A DNA stretch of 64,000 nucleotides. It comes from Forficula auricularia (taxonomy: Eukaryota > Arthropoda > Insecta > Dermaptera > Forficulidae). The DNA is taken from positions 19,719,573 to 19,783,572 of the forward strand of contig JALMQS010000128.1 in assembly GCA_024734495.1 (NCBI GenBank), in the 5' to 3' direction. Position numbers and translations under genes: made by a program. Under the pieces are notes generated by a model, which saw nothing but the letters and a program-made list of their open reading frames with translations, had not been told where the DNA came from and did no database searches. Below, one piece after another: positions 20,796 through 30,480 of the stretch (the first letter of the stretch is position 1; every line of letters begins with the position of its first letter).

Positions 20796-20913
20796 ATGTG
20801 TACGCTATATAGCTCTTGGCAAATGGCGGTAACAAAAATAAATTTTATTTGTAGATATTTTAAATTGTGATTACGAGCTAATCAGATTTGAGTTGAAATC
20901 AAACCAAAAATAA
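19757..20913 (+). pseudogene. broken copy of the four-exon family gene
   Basis: Exons aligned to the open copy at 33.3-34.0 kb: exon 1 19757-19795 (METTKISSKYAQK), exon 2 19872-19943 (REKLSRRLSEIKN...), exon 3 20024-20189, exon 4 20813-20913. Splice dinucleotides are kept. Exon 3 has an extra base after the codons for EDQES and then stops, and exon 4 lacks one base. Downstream of the first shift, the codons for VSRPRFSLNSISNLA match the open copy mostly with silent changes, as expected if the protein was under selection before decay. Intron 3 is enlarged by a LINE 3' end. Confidence 0.65.
20327..20796 (+). mobile_element. LINE 3' end with 40-bp tandem repeats and (AAAT)n tail
   Basis: Present in intron 3 of this copy but absent from the corresponding intron at 33.4 kb. 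It holds about five imperfect 40-bp units (each with catttaaat...tgtattctttctgtt, 20545-20755) and ends in an (AAAT)n run at 20763-20795, typical of a truncated LINE insertion. No coding sequence. Confidence 0.6.
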
Positions 20914-20980
20914 AGGGAGGGGGGGGGGCTAAAAATTTGAACATTTTGACCTTTGTCCCACTTAAACTAAATTTTTCGAA

Positions 20981-21190
20981 ATCGAATGTTTTCTACATTT
21001 GATTCAATCTCGAATCAAATGTAGGAAATTTTTGACAAATATTGAGTGAAAATAATATCTTAATTTATATATTTCTAACTTGAAATAATGATGTTAAATA
21101 AATTTTATAATTTTTCTCATTAGTATATCAAAGGATAATTGATATACTAACGAGAATTGTTTTGACCGCGCTTTTTTGAAAAAGATATAT
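20981..21190 (+). repeat. B-type repeat, copy 1
   Basis: From tcgaatgttttctacatttg to gaaaaagatatatatat. The same unit occurs at 2590-2794 and 21445-21655, and its inner 110 bp inverted at 25508-25610. Confidence 0.7.
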
Positions 21191-21191
21191 A

Positions 21192-21425
21192 TATATATAT
21201 CGCGGGACTATTGCGGATGACGCTATTGGAGTCTGCGTAGTCTTAAGTCTGGACCAAGAGAGAAAAAGATGTGATCCATTTAGCTACAATCCAACGTCAT
21301 GACGCGTCATTTTGCGTATAGCCCGCATGACATTTGGATGGATCACCAAATGAATTTGAAATCTAAGATGTTATATATTCAATCTCCCAGTCCAGAGCGC
21401 TTGATCTATTAGCATGTATGTTAGA
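21192..21425 (-). mobile_element. inverted fragment of the LINE 5' end
   Basis: Reverse complement of 21660-21890, the 5' untranslated region of the LINE just downstream. Confidence 0.75.
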
Positions 21426-21444
21426 TGCTTGCCATTAATTAATC

Positions 21445-21655
21445 AAATGTTTTCTACATTTGATTCAATCGCGAATCAAATGTAGGAAATTTTTGTCAAA
21501 TATGGAGTGAAAATAATATCTGAACTTATATATTTCTAACTCGAAATAATGATGTTAAATAAATTTTATAATTTTTCTCATTAGTATATCAAAGGATAAT
21601 TGATATACTAACGAGAATTGTTTTGACCTCGCTTTTTTGAAAAAGATATATATAT
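21445..21655 (+). repeat. B-type repeat, copy 2 (left flank of the LINE)
   Basis: Nearly identical to copy 1 and ends at the same (AT)n tract, directly before the LINE. Confidence 0.7.
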
Positions 21656-21901
21656 CTAACATATATGCTAATAGATCAAGCGCTCTGGACTGGGAGATTG
21701 AATATGTAACATCTTAGATTTCAGATTCATTTGGTGATCCATCCGAATGTCATGCGGGCTATACGCAAAATGACGTTGGATTGTGGCTGGATGGATCACA
21801 TCTTTTTCTTTCTTGGTCCAGACTTAAGACTCCGCAGACTCCAATAGCGTCATCCGCAGTAGTCTCGTGATATACGACCATCAGTCGTCAGAGTCATCCG
21901 A

Positions 21902-22174
21902 ATGGGTAGATTCAAGAAAACCGGCACTTTGCGGCCTCTTAAGGTGGTGCTGTCATCAGCCGACGAAGTTCTCTCTGTGCTTCGACTTAAATCACACTAT
22001 TCAAAAAAGAATAATGAGATTTCAATAGCTACAGATAGAACTATTAAACAACGCAGTCACATGAGGGAGTTACAGAGAGAGCTTGAGGAGAGAAAAAGTG
22101 GAGGCGAAGAGGACTTAGTCATTCGTTATATAAACGGCATTCCAACCATAAAAACAGTTTCAAAAAACTGTTAA
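21902..22174 (+). CDS. LINE ORF1-like protein (short)
   Basis: Ninety residues beginning MGRFKKTGTLRPLKVVLSS and containing a T.KQRS..REL..EL.ERK..GE..LVI.YI.GIP pattern. This pattern is common at the C-terminal end of ORF1 proteins of jockey/CR1-type LINEs, where it belongs to an RNA-binding RRM-like fold. The usual N-terminal half is missing. A stop lies in frame upstream at 21860, so the ATG at 21902 is the only start. It may be an N-terminal deletion or a short natural form. It ends six bases after the point where the ORF2 frame opens, suggesting coupled translation. Confidence 0.65.
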   Translation: MGRFKKTGTLRPLKVVLSSADEVLSVLRLKSHYSKKNNEISIATDRTIKQRSHMRELQRELEERKSGGEEDLVIRYINGIPTIKTVSKNC

Positions 22175-25017
22175 CGCAGAAGAAGGACTCAATACTCTCC
22201 ACATACTACCAGAATGTAAGGGGCTTAAAAACAAAACTGAATAAACTTAGACTATCAGCTGTGAATGACATTCATGATGTGTATGCCTTAACTGAAACCT
22301 GGCTTACTTGTGATATCTCATCTAGTGAACTAGGTTTTAATAATTATGTTATCTACCGATGTGATAGAGGTTGTGATAATAGTGACAAATCTAGAGGTGG
22401 TGGTGTTTTACTAGCTGTAAAAAATGAATTAGAAAGCCGTTCTTTGCTTGATGTGGACAGATCTATTGAACATTTATTTGTTACTATCAAAATGGGTTCA
22501 AAAAGAGTACTCCTCGTTTGTGCATATTTTCCACCTCAATCTTCTACCGATGTATACGAAAGACATTTTAATCAGATAGAACAAATTTGTATATCAAATC
22601 ATATTTCTGAATTGATAATATTTGGGGATTATAATGTTCCACAGATAGATTGGGATAAAAACGGATCTGTTAAGAAAGATGGCTGTTGCTTACAAACCTA
22701 CAACTTAATTTCTGAATTTAAAAACTATTTTAATCTCACTCAGCTAAATGTGATACATAATGCGAATGGGAGTATCCTAGACTTAATATTTAGTAATGTT
22801 AGATCCTCTTCATTAAAGCAACTTCAACCAGGTGATTGCCTGGTTCAAATTGATTCCCATCACCCTGTCATCAATATAGATTTTTTTATATCACCCCAAC
22901 GAATTTGTAATAGACCTGTTCATCTTTTAAACTTTAAAGCTATGAATTACACTATTTTTAATGATAAAATTTCCTCAATCGACTGGGAAAATTTATTTGG
23001 TGATGTTTCTGTGGATGTTTGTGTACGGGTGTTTTATGACTTTCTTGAAGGTCTTATTGATGAATGCGTGCCCAAGATTACTATTTTTAGTAATTCATAT
23101 CCGAGATGGTTTACAACAGAGCTAAAAATATTAAACTGTCGAAAGAAACTTATTCATAAAAGATTTAAAACTTTGGGCTCACAGTCAATTCATGACGAAT
23201 TCACTAAACTTAGGACTGAGTGTAAGAGATTAAAAAGAAAATGTTTCAAAAATTATATTGAATCTCTTGAAGTTTCGATGAACACTGCCCCTAGGAAGTT
23301 TTGGTCTTACACAAGGGGTTTAAGATCTTCGCCTGAGATTCCTGAAAAGGTTAATTATATAAACCATACCAGTCTTTCAGTGAATGATTCGGTGGATCTC
23401 TTTGCTGACTACTTTGCTAGTGTTTATTCCGACTGCGGTCTTCCGTGTTCTGTTTTTTCTGAATTGAGTAGTTTTCATATGTCTTCAGTGCAGCTGCCGC
23501 TGGCTGACATAGTTAAAAAAATGAAGTGTTTAAAACCAACTCTTGATCGAGGCCCGGATGGGATTCCCTCTTTTCTTTTAAGAAATGTTGATACCCTAGC
23601 TGTACCATTGCAACTTATCTTTAATAAATCTCTCACTTTTGGAGTTTTTCCAACTAAGTGGAAATTAAGCTATATTAAACCTCTATTAAAATCAGGTAAC
23701 CCATCTGAAGTTGTGAATTATCGTCCCATATGCAATCAATCTGCTATAGCTAAACTCTTTGACTCTCTTGTTTGCGATGCTATTTCACCGTTATGTAGTA
23801 AATTTATCATTGAGGAACAGCATGGATTTCGACACAACAGATCAACCACTTCAAATCTTCTTCTATTTGAACAGTCTATCCTGTCCTCGTTTACTGTAAA
23901 TAGACAGGTTGATGTGGTCTACACAGATATTAGCAAAGCTTTTGACACGGTAAACATTGAATTGCTTGTCTCTAAATTGGAAGCTTTTGGCTTTGATGGA
24001 CAGATATTGAAATGGTTAGGTAGCTATGTACATGGTAGACGACTCCAAGTTAGAATAAATAACTCTCTCTCATATGTCATCGAAGCAAAATCTGGTGTTC
24101 CTCAGGGATCTCATCTAGGTCCCTTGTTGTTTCTGATATTTATCAATGATATTGCACACTCCTTCAATAATGTAAACTTCTTACTTTTTGCGGACGACCT
24201 CAAGCTGTATCGCGAAGTTGTTAATAGTCAGGATGCAGATATACTTCAAGAAAATTTCACGGAGCTTATTGAATGGTGCAGTAGAAATGGCCTAAAGGTC
24301 AACTTTAATAAATGCTTCTCTATGGCTTACTTTAGAGGTACTAGAAAAATTAAGCATGTTTATGTTGATGGTGATAGTTCTGAAGTAAAAGACGTCTCCA
24401 CTTTTAAAGATCTTGGTGTAACATTTGATCGCTCGCTTAATTTTATTGATCATATCACGAAAATATCTAATCACGCTATGAAGCTCCTTGGCTTCGTCAT
24501 TCGCAATACAAAGCATTTCTCTAACATATTTACTTTAAAAAATTTATATTGTTCGATTGTTAGAAGTGGATTAGAGTATGCAAGTCCGGTGTGGTCACCT
24601 CATTGCAAGATTCATATCCAAAAACTGGAGCGGGTAGAACGGAAATTCTTAAGATATGTTGCCTTTAAACTACATGTTCCAACTATGGATTTGTCTTATG
24701 AGCGTCTATATCTCACTCTGCATTTTTTGCCTCTTAACTTAAGAAGAGAGCAATCTGATTTCCTCCTTCTTCATGATCTCATCAGTGGCAAAATAAATAG
24801 TTCTCAGCTTCTAGAGCTGGTCACTTTCAATGTCGGTATTCACAGGACACGAAATCCACTGCTGTTTTTTACTCCTTGTCAGAGATTCTCATATCTTAAG
24901 TACTCGTGCACAAATCGCATCTTGGAAACAGGTAATAGCAATAGGGAAATAGACATATTTAACACCTCTAAAAATAAAATCAAAGATCATTTTTTCCGAA
25001 AATTTATGACAGTCTGA
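22168..25017 (+). CDS. LINE ORF2: APE endonuclease and reverse transcriptase
   Basis: The frame is open from about 22168. The domain starts at STYYQNVRGLKTKLNKL (before the first GTG or ATG), followed by the endonuclease: ALTETWL (metal-binding E), IIFGDYNVP..DWD (about residue 145 from 22168) and DSHHPVI. Then come the reverse-transcriptase blocks: PDGIPSFLLRN, NYRPICN, HGFRHNRSTTSNL, VVYTDISKAFDTVN (first aspartate), SGVPQGSHLGPLLF, and LLFADDLKLY (catalytic FADD). A thumb region with YLTLHFLPLNLRR and a C-terminus at 25015-25017 complete it. No ATG precedes the endonuclease core, so initiation probably depends on ORF1 termination or a near-cognate codon. The protein acts in target-primed reverse transcription. 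Clade: jockey-like, exact family not determined. Confidence 0.85.
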   Translation: MLTQKKDSILSTYYQNVRGLKTKLNKLRLSAVNDIHDVYALTETWLTCDISSSELGFNNYVIYRCDRGCDNSDKSRGGGVLLAVKNELESRSLLDVDRSIEHLFVTIKMGSKRVLLVCAYFPPQSSTDVYERHFNQIEQICISNHISELIIFGDYNVPQIDWDKNGSVKKDGCCLQTYNLISEFKNYFNLTQLNVIHNANGSILDLIFSNVRSSSLKQLQPGDCLVQIDSHHPVINIDFFISPQRICNRPVHLLNFKAMNYTIFNDKISSIDWENLFGDVSVDVCVRVFYDFLEGLIDECVPKITIFSNSYPRWFTTELKILNCRKKLIHKRFKTLGSQSIHDEFTKLRTECKRLKRKCFKNYIESLEVSMNTAPRKFWSYTRGLRSSPEIPEKVNYINHTSLSVNDSVDLFADYFASVYSDCGLPCSVFSELSSFHMSSVQLPLADIVKKMKCLKPTLDRGPDGIPSFLLRNVDTLAVPLQLIFNKSLTFGVFPTKWKLSYIKPLLKSGNPSEVVNYRPICNQSAIAKLFDSLVCDAISPLCSKFIIEEQHGFRHNRSTTSNLLLFEQSILSSFTVNRQVDVVYTDISKAFDTVNIELLVSKLEAFGFDGQILKWLGSYVHGRRLQVRINNSLSYVIEAKSGVPQGSHLGPLLFLIFINDIAHSFNNVNFLLFADDLKLYREVVNSQDADILQENFTELIEWCSRNGLKVNFNKCFSMAYFRGTRKIKHVYVDGDSSEVKDVSTFKDLGVTFDRSLNFIDHITKISNHAMKLLGFVIRNTKHFSNIFTLKNLYCSIVRSGLEYASPVWSPHCKIHIQKLERVERKFLRYVAFKLHVPTMDLSYERLYLTLHFLPLNLRREQSDFLLLHDLISGKINSSQLLELVTFNVGIHRTRNPLLFFTPCQRFSYLKYSCTNRILETGNSNREIDIFNTSKNKIKDHFFRKFMTV

Positions 25018-25507
25018 TGGGAGTGATTTGCATTGCTTTATTTTTGGTTTATTATTATTAAACTATTGAATGGCATATCTTTGTTGAATTTTGTCTTTAC
25101 TTAATTTTTACGAGATTTTGTTTTTGTTTTTGTTTTTGTTTTGAATGAATTTATGTGAACATCCCCACCAGCACCGTAAACATTGTAATACTTAATTATG
25201 TACCTATTTATGTATGTTTCTCTTTTATCTTTTGCTTTTCTTTTCATTATTGTTTTCTGTATGATTTTCATGTGATAGTTCTTTTATTGTTAATTATATT
25301 TATTGTTCGAGTATAGATTATTGTATTTTTTATTGCATTGTTTATATATGATTTCGATGTTTTATTTTGTAATTCTTTGTAAAAAAAAAAAAAAAAAATT
25401 TTTTTTTTTTTATTTTTCTTGATATAACACTCATTATACACGTATTTGACATTTTTGTAAGTGGACTACTAGTCCGTAAAATTATCTAAATAAATAAATA
25501 AATAAAT
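25018..25507 (+). other. LINE 3' untranslated region
   Basis: AT-rich with TTTTTG and poly(A)/poly(T) runs near 25380-25412, ending in (TAAA)n. Confidence 0.6.
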
Positions 25508-26135
25508 ATATATATCTTTTTCAAAAAAGCGCGGACAAAACGATTCTTGTTAGTAAATCAATTATCCTTTGATATACTAATGAGAAAAATTATAAAATTT
25601 ATTTAAATTATTCGAAGTTACTTTTACAGACCTGAAACTATGGGTAAAAAATCAATTTAATTTATATACTTTTAATATTTCCGGTAGGTTGATGGTCTAA
25701 CTCAAAAATGGTCACATCACATATTTATTATTTAATTTATTCTTATTTCAAATTTTCATTGGCCCTTTGAACTCTGAAGAAGGAGGGAAGTTCCTCCCAA
25801 AAGTCAGTTCAAATGTTGTAAAAAGATAGCTTGCAAATAAATCTTTTTATTAAACTGCTCTTCATTCAAACTTCATTTTTTTTTTTTTTTTTTTTTTTAG
25901 ATTTCTAATCTTAACGAACAAGAAAATGTTTTACTAGAATCATTAGCTTATAAATCTAACCAAGGTACACAAATTGCTTAAATCAAGAATCATTCAAACA
26001 CATTCCCATCCATAACCCCGAACAGATTTCACTTTTAATATTTTATAAATAAATACTTAATTTTTCAAACTCAATAGCTATACAATCCTTCACGAGTCTT
26101 CTGCTCACTACTATAGACCTACATTTATTTTGGTC
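25508..26135 (+). repeat. inverted B-type repeat and downstream family repeat
   Basis: 25508-25610 is the inverse of 21540-21655. From ttcgaagttac onward the sequence matches, in reverse complement, the region downstream of exon 4 at 33.22-32.66 kb, so it is the displaced 3' flank of the family copy at 20 kb. A T-run at 25878-25899 is the site of an A-run in the other copy. Confidence 0.7.
25769..25815 (+). repeat. disabled hammerhead-like motif
   Basis: CTGAAGA (25774-25780), a GGAGG/CCTCC stem and a five-base-pair stem I (GAACT/AGTTC) are all present, but the essential GAAA reads CAAA. The copy at 33003-33048 shares the same change. Confidence 0.55.
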
Positions 26136-26139
26136 TGAA

Positions 26140-27130
26140 CAACGGAAATGGATGAAATATTACCTCATCATCAATTCGGATTTCAACATCCGAGCAGATC
26201 CACAGAATCGTAAATATCATCGAAACAACCTTGGAAGAAAAAAATATGTTCTGGAGGGTTCCTGGATGCCAGACAGGCATTCGATAAAGTGTGGCATCCA
26301 GGACTTCTCTATAAAATAAAAAAACTCTTCCCTGATCATTACTACTGGATATTAAAATCATATCTTGAAGATCGCTACTTCCAAGTAAAGATTGAAGATG
26401 ACTTTTCGAAATTCCATCAAATTCGAGCAGGAGTTCCTCAAGGAAGCATTTTGGAGCCCCTACTTTATACCATATATACAGCTGATATTCCAAACCTGGA
26501 GGACACTCTCGTAGCTACCTATGCGGATGATACTGCTTTACTTGTCATAAATGACGACCCCGACTCAGCTTCCAATCGTCTCCAAGAACAACTAGACACC
26601 TTACAACACTGGTTAAATAAATGGTGAATCCATATAAACGAACAACATATCACATTTACAAACAAAAAAATTACATGTCCACCCGTTTATTTAAACTCTG
26701 AAATCATCCCTAATAGTAACTCTGTGAAATATCTTGGCTTAATCTTAGACTCGAGACTCACATGGAAAGCCCACATAGACTCCAAACGCAACCAAATAAA
26801 CTGTAAATACAAAAGAATGTACTGGCTTATAGGAAGAAAATCCCAACTGGCGTTAAAAAACAAAATACTTATTTATAAAGCGATTTTAAAACCAATCTGG
26901 TCTTATGCATGTCAACTCTGGGGAACAGCAAGTGAATCCAATATAAGCAAGATACAACGACTCCAATCCAAAATCCTTCGATGCATAGCTGATGCTCCGT
27001 GGTACATAACCAATGAATCACTTCATACCGATCTTCAGGTTCCCTCTGTCAGGAAAGTTATCCATATTGCTTACCAAAAACACATTCATAAGCTGGACAA
27101 TCACTCCAACCCGTCGATTCCGCGACATTT
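26140..27130 (+). pseudogene. jockey-clade reverse transcriptase fragment
   Basis: The conserved blocks are recognisable across several frames: HQFGFQHPSRSTE near 26170, FLDARQAFDKVWHPGLL near 26265, IRAGVPQGSILEPLLY near 26425, ATYADDTALL (catalytic YADD) near 26515, then a stop and KYLGLILDSRLTWKAHID near 26725. After that come LIYKAILKPIWSYACQLWG and APWYITNE near 26995, the hallmark C-terminal part of jockey-type elements. The normal G after SIL in the VPQGSILG block is E. At least two frame changes and one stop separate the pieces. The frame runs into a tandem repeat at 27131. Confidence 0.8.
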
Positions 27131-27221
27131 CATCTCCCGACAAAACATCCCCCGACAAAATATCCCCGGACAAAATATCCCCGACAAAATATCCCCGACA
27201 AAATATCTCATGACAAAATAA
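27131..27221 (+). repeat. 14-16-bp tandem repeat
   Basis: Six imperfect units of (c/t)atcccccgacaaaa. They follow directly on the LINE relic and extend its frame as repeats of N-I-P-(R/G)-Q. Confidence 0.8.
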
Positions 27222-27330
27222 CCCTTCCCCGTGTGAATCTTATGAATAATGCAAATCGACTCGGTTCGGTTAATATATATTCAGTTCGGCTCGGTTGGGT
27301 TCGTATAGCTCCTTTTCGGGCTGGTTTTTA

Positions 27331-27370
27331 GGCGGTTCGGTTGGCGTCAGCTGACGCCAACCGAGCCGCC
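27331..27370. repeat. 40-bp near-perfect palindrome
   Basis: Arms ggcggttcggttggcgtcag and its complement, with one mismatch and no spacer, so it could extrude as a cruciform. Preceded by several cggttcgg phrases from 27260. Related phrases occur at 38.5 kb. Confidence 0.85.
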
Positions 27371-28281
27371 AATCGTCAGGCTTGGTGTGTTTCCGGGCTC
27401 CCATTTTTTTTCTAATCAACACACAGTCCATGTTGAACTTTTGACCCCTTTTATAAATAACGGAAATAATAGTAATCTTAGCACGCCCTGTGTGTATGGA
27501 GTCGATTTTTCGGCGTAAATTAAATACTTCGGCTCTGTCTCAACTACCACCAAAATATCAACTTTTCACGAATTGAGAGCACTAATTTATTTAAGTTTAA
27601 TTAGGGCCATGTTTTGGATCATATTTAACACAAATTATTTTTTATCTCGAAAACCGATAGAGATAGGTATAGGACAATATTAACAAAAAAGTATTTCAAT
27701 AAAAAGGGCGGTTCTAAATACGTGTTAATTTACGGGGTGTTGCATTAAAAAAAATAAAGTTCCTAAGACTTTTCGATGGAAGCCGAAACGTCGCAATACT
27801 GAAAATATTTTAGATCGATAGAACCGGGAAGAAAATGTAAAGTACTAAATTTTCAGAAAAATCCTCCGTTCCTTTTTTTCATAAACGTCTAACGTGACAT
27901 CGACCGTGAATCACCCTGTATTTATGTGTACTTTGAATTGGTTTGGATTATTATAATCGGCTTCGCAGCTGGTAGTAAGATATTTGGTTAACGGACCATG
28001 ATAAAAAAATTCAACTTTTTGTTGTGATATGGATAAAAATGACGTATATTATATAAAATTTCACTAGATAGGAGTAAATGACCTTGGATTTTCTCCATCA
28101 CCAACAGTTTGTTTGCTATGGAATGTTGTTCGTTGTAGTGAAATATATCAATATCGATATGTTCTTAATGTTACAATTACTTCAAAATGTTGCCGATTTT
28201 CTTTCAGCGATATTTTATCTCAAAGGATTTCCTCATTAAAGTCCAAGAGTAATCAGCAATCAAACTAGGACTCCATTTATC
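27371..28281. other. spacer
   Basis: 27371-27425 resembles the 38.58-38.70 kb repeat (ctcccattttttt..ctaatcaa). Otherwise no gene or repeat is recognised. The phrase gccgaaacgtcg near 27783 resembles a hammerhead 3' part but lacks an upstream CTGANGA. Confidence 0.4.
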
Positions 28282-28284
28282 TTA

Positions 28285-28953
28285 GGGCCAGTTTCATAAA
28301 ACTAAGATGACCCTATTCTAGAAAAGACCCTGGGCTTCTCTCTCGAAATATGTTTCATAAAAAAAAACATAGGGTGATCGCAGACTTAACCCCTCTATCT
28401 TTAACTCTCCGAACTTGAGGGGTTAAGCTTTATCCTGGGGCTAACTCTGTGTTTGGGCTAAGATTCCAACACATCTTTATATTTATTAACGAGAAAAACA
28501 AGACGTTTCTTTTCTTCTATTGTGAAATTGGGAAATCTTTTACTCTTAATTGAAGATTGGTCCATATTCTATCTAAAATTGAATATTCAATTATTCAATA
28601 CATTTCAAATTTTAAAATTACATGATTTGTCTCAGTTTTGTTGTATCTATATATTTACTTTTTACCACTTTATTTTTAAATGATTAAATAGAAAAAAAAT
28701 TGATTGTTTTTAAATAATAAAATGATACAAGACGAATGTCAAAACAAAAAAAAATTTAAACATTTTTTTTTTTTTTTTAAATAACTAAAATCTAGGGAAT
28801 TTCGCCATTGCCAACCTATTTTCCTAACCTTGACTCGGGGTGAGCTAACTCCACACTATTTTATTTTATGAAATTCATATTGTTTGGAACTCAGGCTCAC
28901 TCTCAACCTGGAGTTGAGTAAGCCGAGGATTATTTTTTTTATTAAACTGGCCC
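28285..28953. mobile_element. PIF/Harbinger-type MITE
   Basis: The left end GGGCCAGTTTCATAAAAC and the right end (inverse GGGCCAGTTTAATAAAAA) are terminal inverted repeats. A 3-bp TTA duplication flanks them at 28282-28284 and 28954-28956. TTA/TAA duplications are characteristic of PIF/Harbinger elements. It is 669 bp with no transposase frame, hence non-autonomous. Subterminal inverted segments (gaggggttaag / ggggtgagctaac) are partly complementary. Confidence 0.75.
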
Positions 28954-28956
28954 TTA

Positions 28957-29270
28957 GTGTTTAACAGTCTCTGCGACCCAAAGAACATGCTTCGCAACCC
29001 ATTGGCTAAGAGCATAAACCACGCCCCTATATCAAAGCCCAATAGCGTACCATGGATGAACCACCATTGGAGAGTGACAGAGTACGAGCCGCCCCTCCTG
29101 AACCTATTAATTCTAAAGAGAAACGAGGAGCGGCTTGCTTAGCGGGCTGAATGTCTGTAGGAGACCACTATATTCAACTTCACTTGTCAATACGTCCAAC
29201 CAGACCAATGACCCGCTGCACATGAAGAGAATTCAAACCCGAACGATGGAAAGGATATAATAGATGGAAA
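28957..29270. other. GC-richer unassigned sequence
   Basis: Compositionally distinct from its neighbours. A 61-codon open frame (28957-29142) has no recognised relatives. It may be part of an element that the MITE entered; I cannot name it. Confidence 0.35.
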
Positions 29271-30000
29271 TATAATTAAAATTCATTCAATCGAAGGTTA
29301 TTTTTTGGGGCTAGAAGGTCATTTTTGTCAATGGAGATTTTGAGCTAGTTCTCTCGGGCATTTTTAACCGACTTGTTAATTCGACAAATACTTACTATAC
29401 CTACATATTAACGAAAACATTTTCCATGAACTAATTTTTCCCCACCATCGTAGCATTATTTTTGGGGCGAAGTTTAAATAAAGGTAAACTAGAAAACCAG
29501 CTGATCTGAGAATTTTCGACTTAATCGATTGCGATATTATAATAAGAAAAATAAAGTAAAAAACTTATATGTCTAATAAAAAATTTCCTTAATACATTTT
29601 ATTCAAAATTGGACTTTTTAAAAAATAAAATTCTAATATATGATAACATTTACTTAATGACAAACCAAACACTTTAAACAAACCATAAGAGAAGCACAAG
29701 AAAAATTTGAAAAAATTACAGGAGAATTTAATTAAATTGAAAGTTTTTGCCGAGAGTAGCAGAATTTTTATATATTGAAGGAGACAATAAAAGAGTGTGT
29801 CTTCTGCTGGAATTATAAATTTTATTTATTTATAACGATCGGAGAATTTAATGACTGAAAAAAAACTTTGAAACGTTCTGATGATCAACGTGAAGTTGTA
29901 AAATGAGAGAAGGGAATTATTTTTCATGAACTTTCGGCACCAGGGTGAATATTTTTTAATTTTGAACTATTATATTTGGGGGGAAATTTTAAAAAAAAGC
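29271..30000. repeat. duplicate of parts of 34.39-34.66 kb; PLE debris
   Basis: 29420-29640 matches 34400-34640 in the same orientation (aaaggtaaactagaaaaccagctg is shared). 29745-29840 (gagagtagcagaatttt, gtgtgtcttctg) matches the PLE end at 63545-63605 but stops before its hammerhead part. No gene. Confidence 0.55.
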
Positions 30001-30480
30001 AAACCAACTTTTATATTAGGCTCTTCTCCCATTGAGACATATAGCATACATCACTAGTCGAGCACAAATTAGCTACATAATTTTATGGTAAATGGTTTAA
30101 AAATAATTTTATCTGAGATATTAATTGTGCATTTTATATGAGGGAGGAGTAGTTTCATGTGTTTTTGTGTAAAAATTTTAACAAATAATTTTTAATCACC
30201 CCTCCCCTTCTCTCTCACTTTTACATCTAGATTCATTTCCTAAAGGTAGTATAGAGTGCATATGCCAAATTTCGTAGAAATTGATCAAATGGCCTATGAC
30301 TTATGTTAAAAGATCTATTATTTAAACCCGCTCAATTTTAATCCCCGAAAAAAATAATTACTCCTAGGAACCATTTATTGTAGTAAATTCCATTTTTCTT
30401 ATTTTTTTTATTTTGAAAATTTTAACATTCTCATTATATAAACCCCCTCCCCCTTAATTAAGAATTTTATTTCAACAAAA
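30001..30480. repeat. dispersed repeat (copy 2)
   Basis: Second copy of the repeat at 7385-7720, with an internal extra segment of about 100 bp near 30190-30260. Confidence 0.65.

Larger units (their letters stand above)
21656..25507 (+). mobile_element. nearly complete LINE (APE endonuclease plus reverse transcriptase)
   Basis: Two open frames, a 5' untranslated region of about 240 bp, a 3' untranslated region and a (TAAA)n end near 25488-25507. It is flanked by inverted copies of a B-type repeat (21540-21655 and 25508-25610). ORF2 is undamaged for more than 900 codons, so this is the youngest LINE in the window, though ORF1 looks short. Confidence 0.8.
20981..25610 (+). mobile_element. 4.6-kb composite insertion, absent from the 33-kb copy
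   Basis: The copy on the minus strand near 33.2 kb runs uninterrupted through this point. Here ttcgaa occurs at both edges (20975-20980, 25611-25616) and 4.6 kb lies between, made of a B-type repeat, an inverted LINE 5' end, a second B-type repeat, the LINE, and an inverted B-type repeat. Confidence 0.55.

Noticed and set aside
27783..27800. gccgaaacgtcg as part of a hammerhead
   Set aside because: No CTGANGA or stem II partner upstream on either strand.
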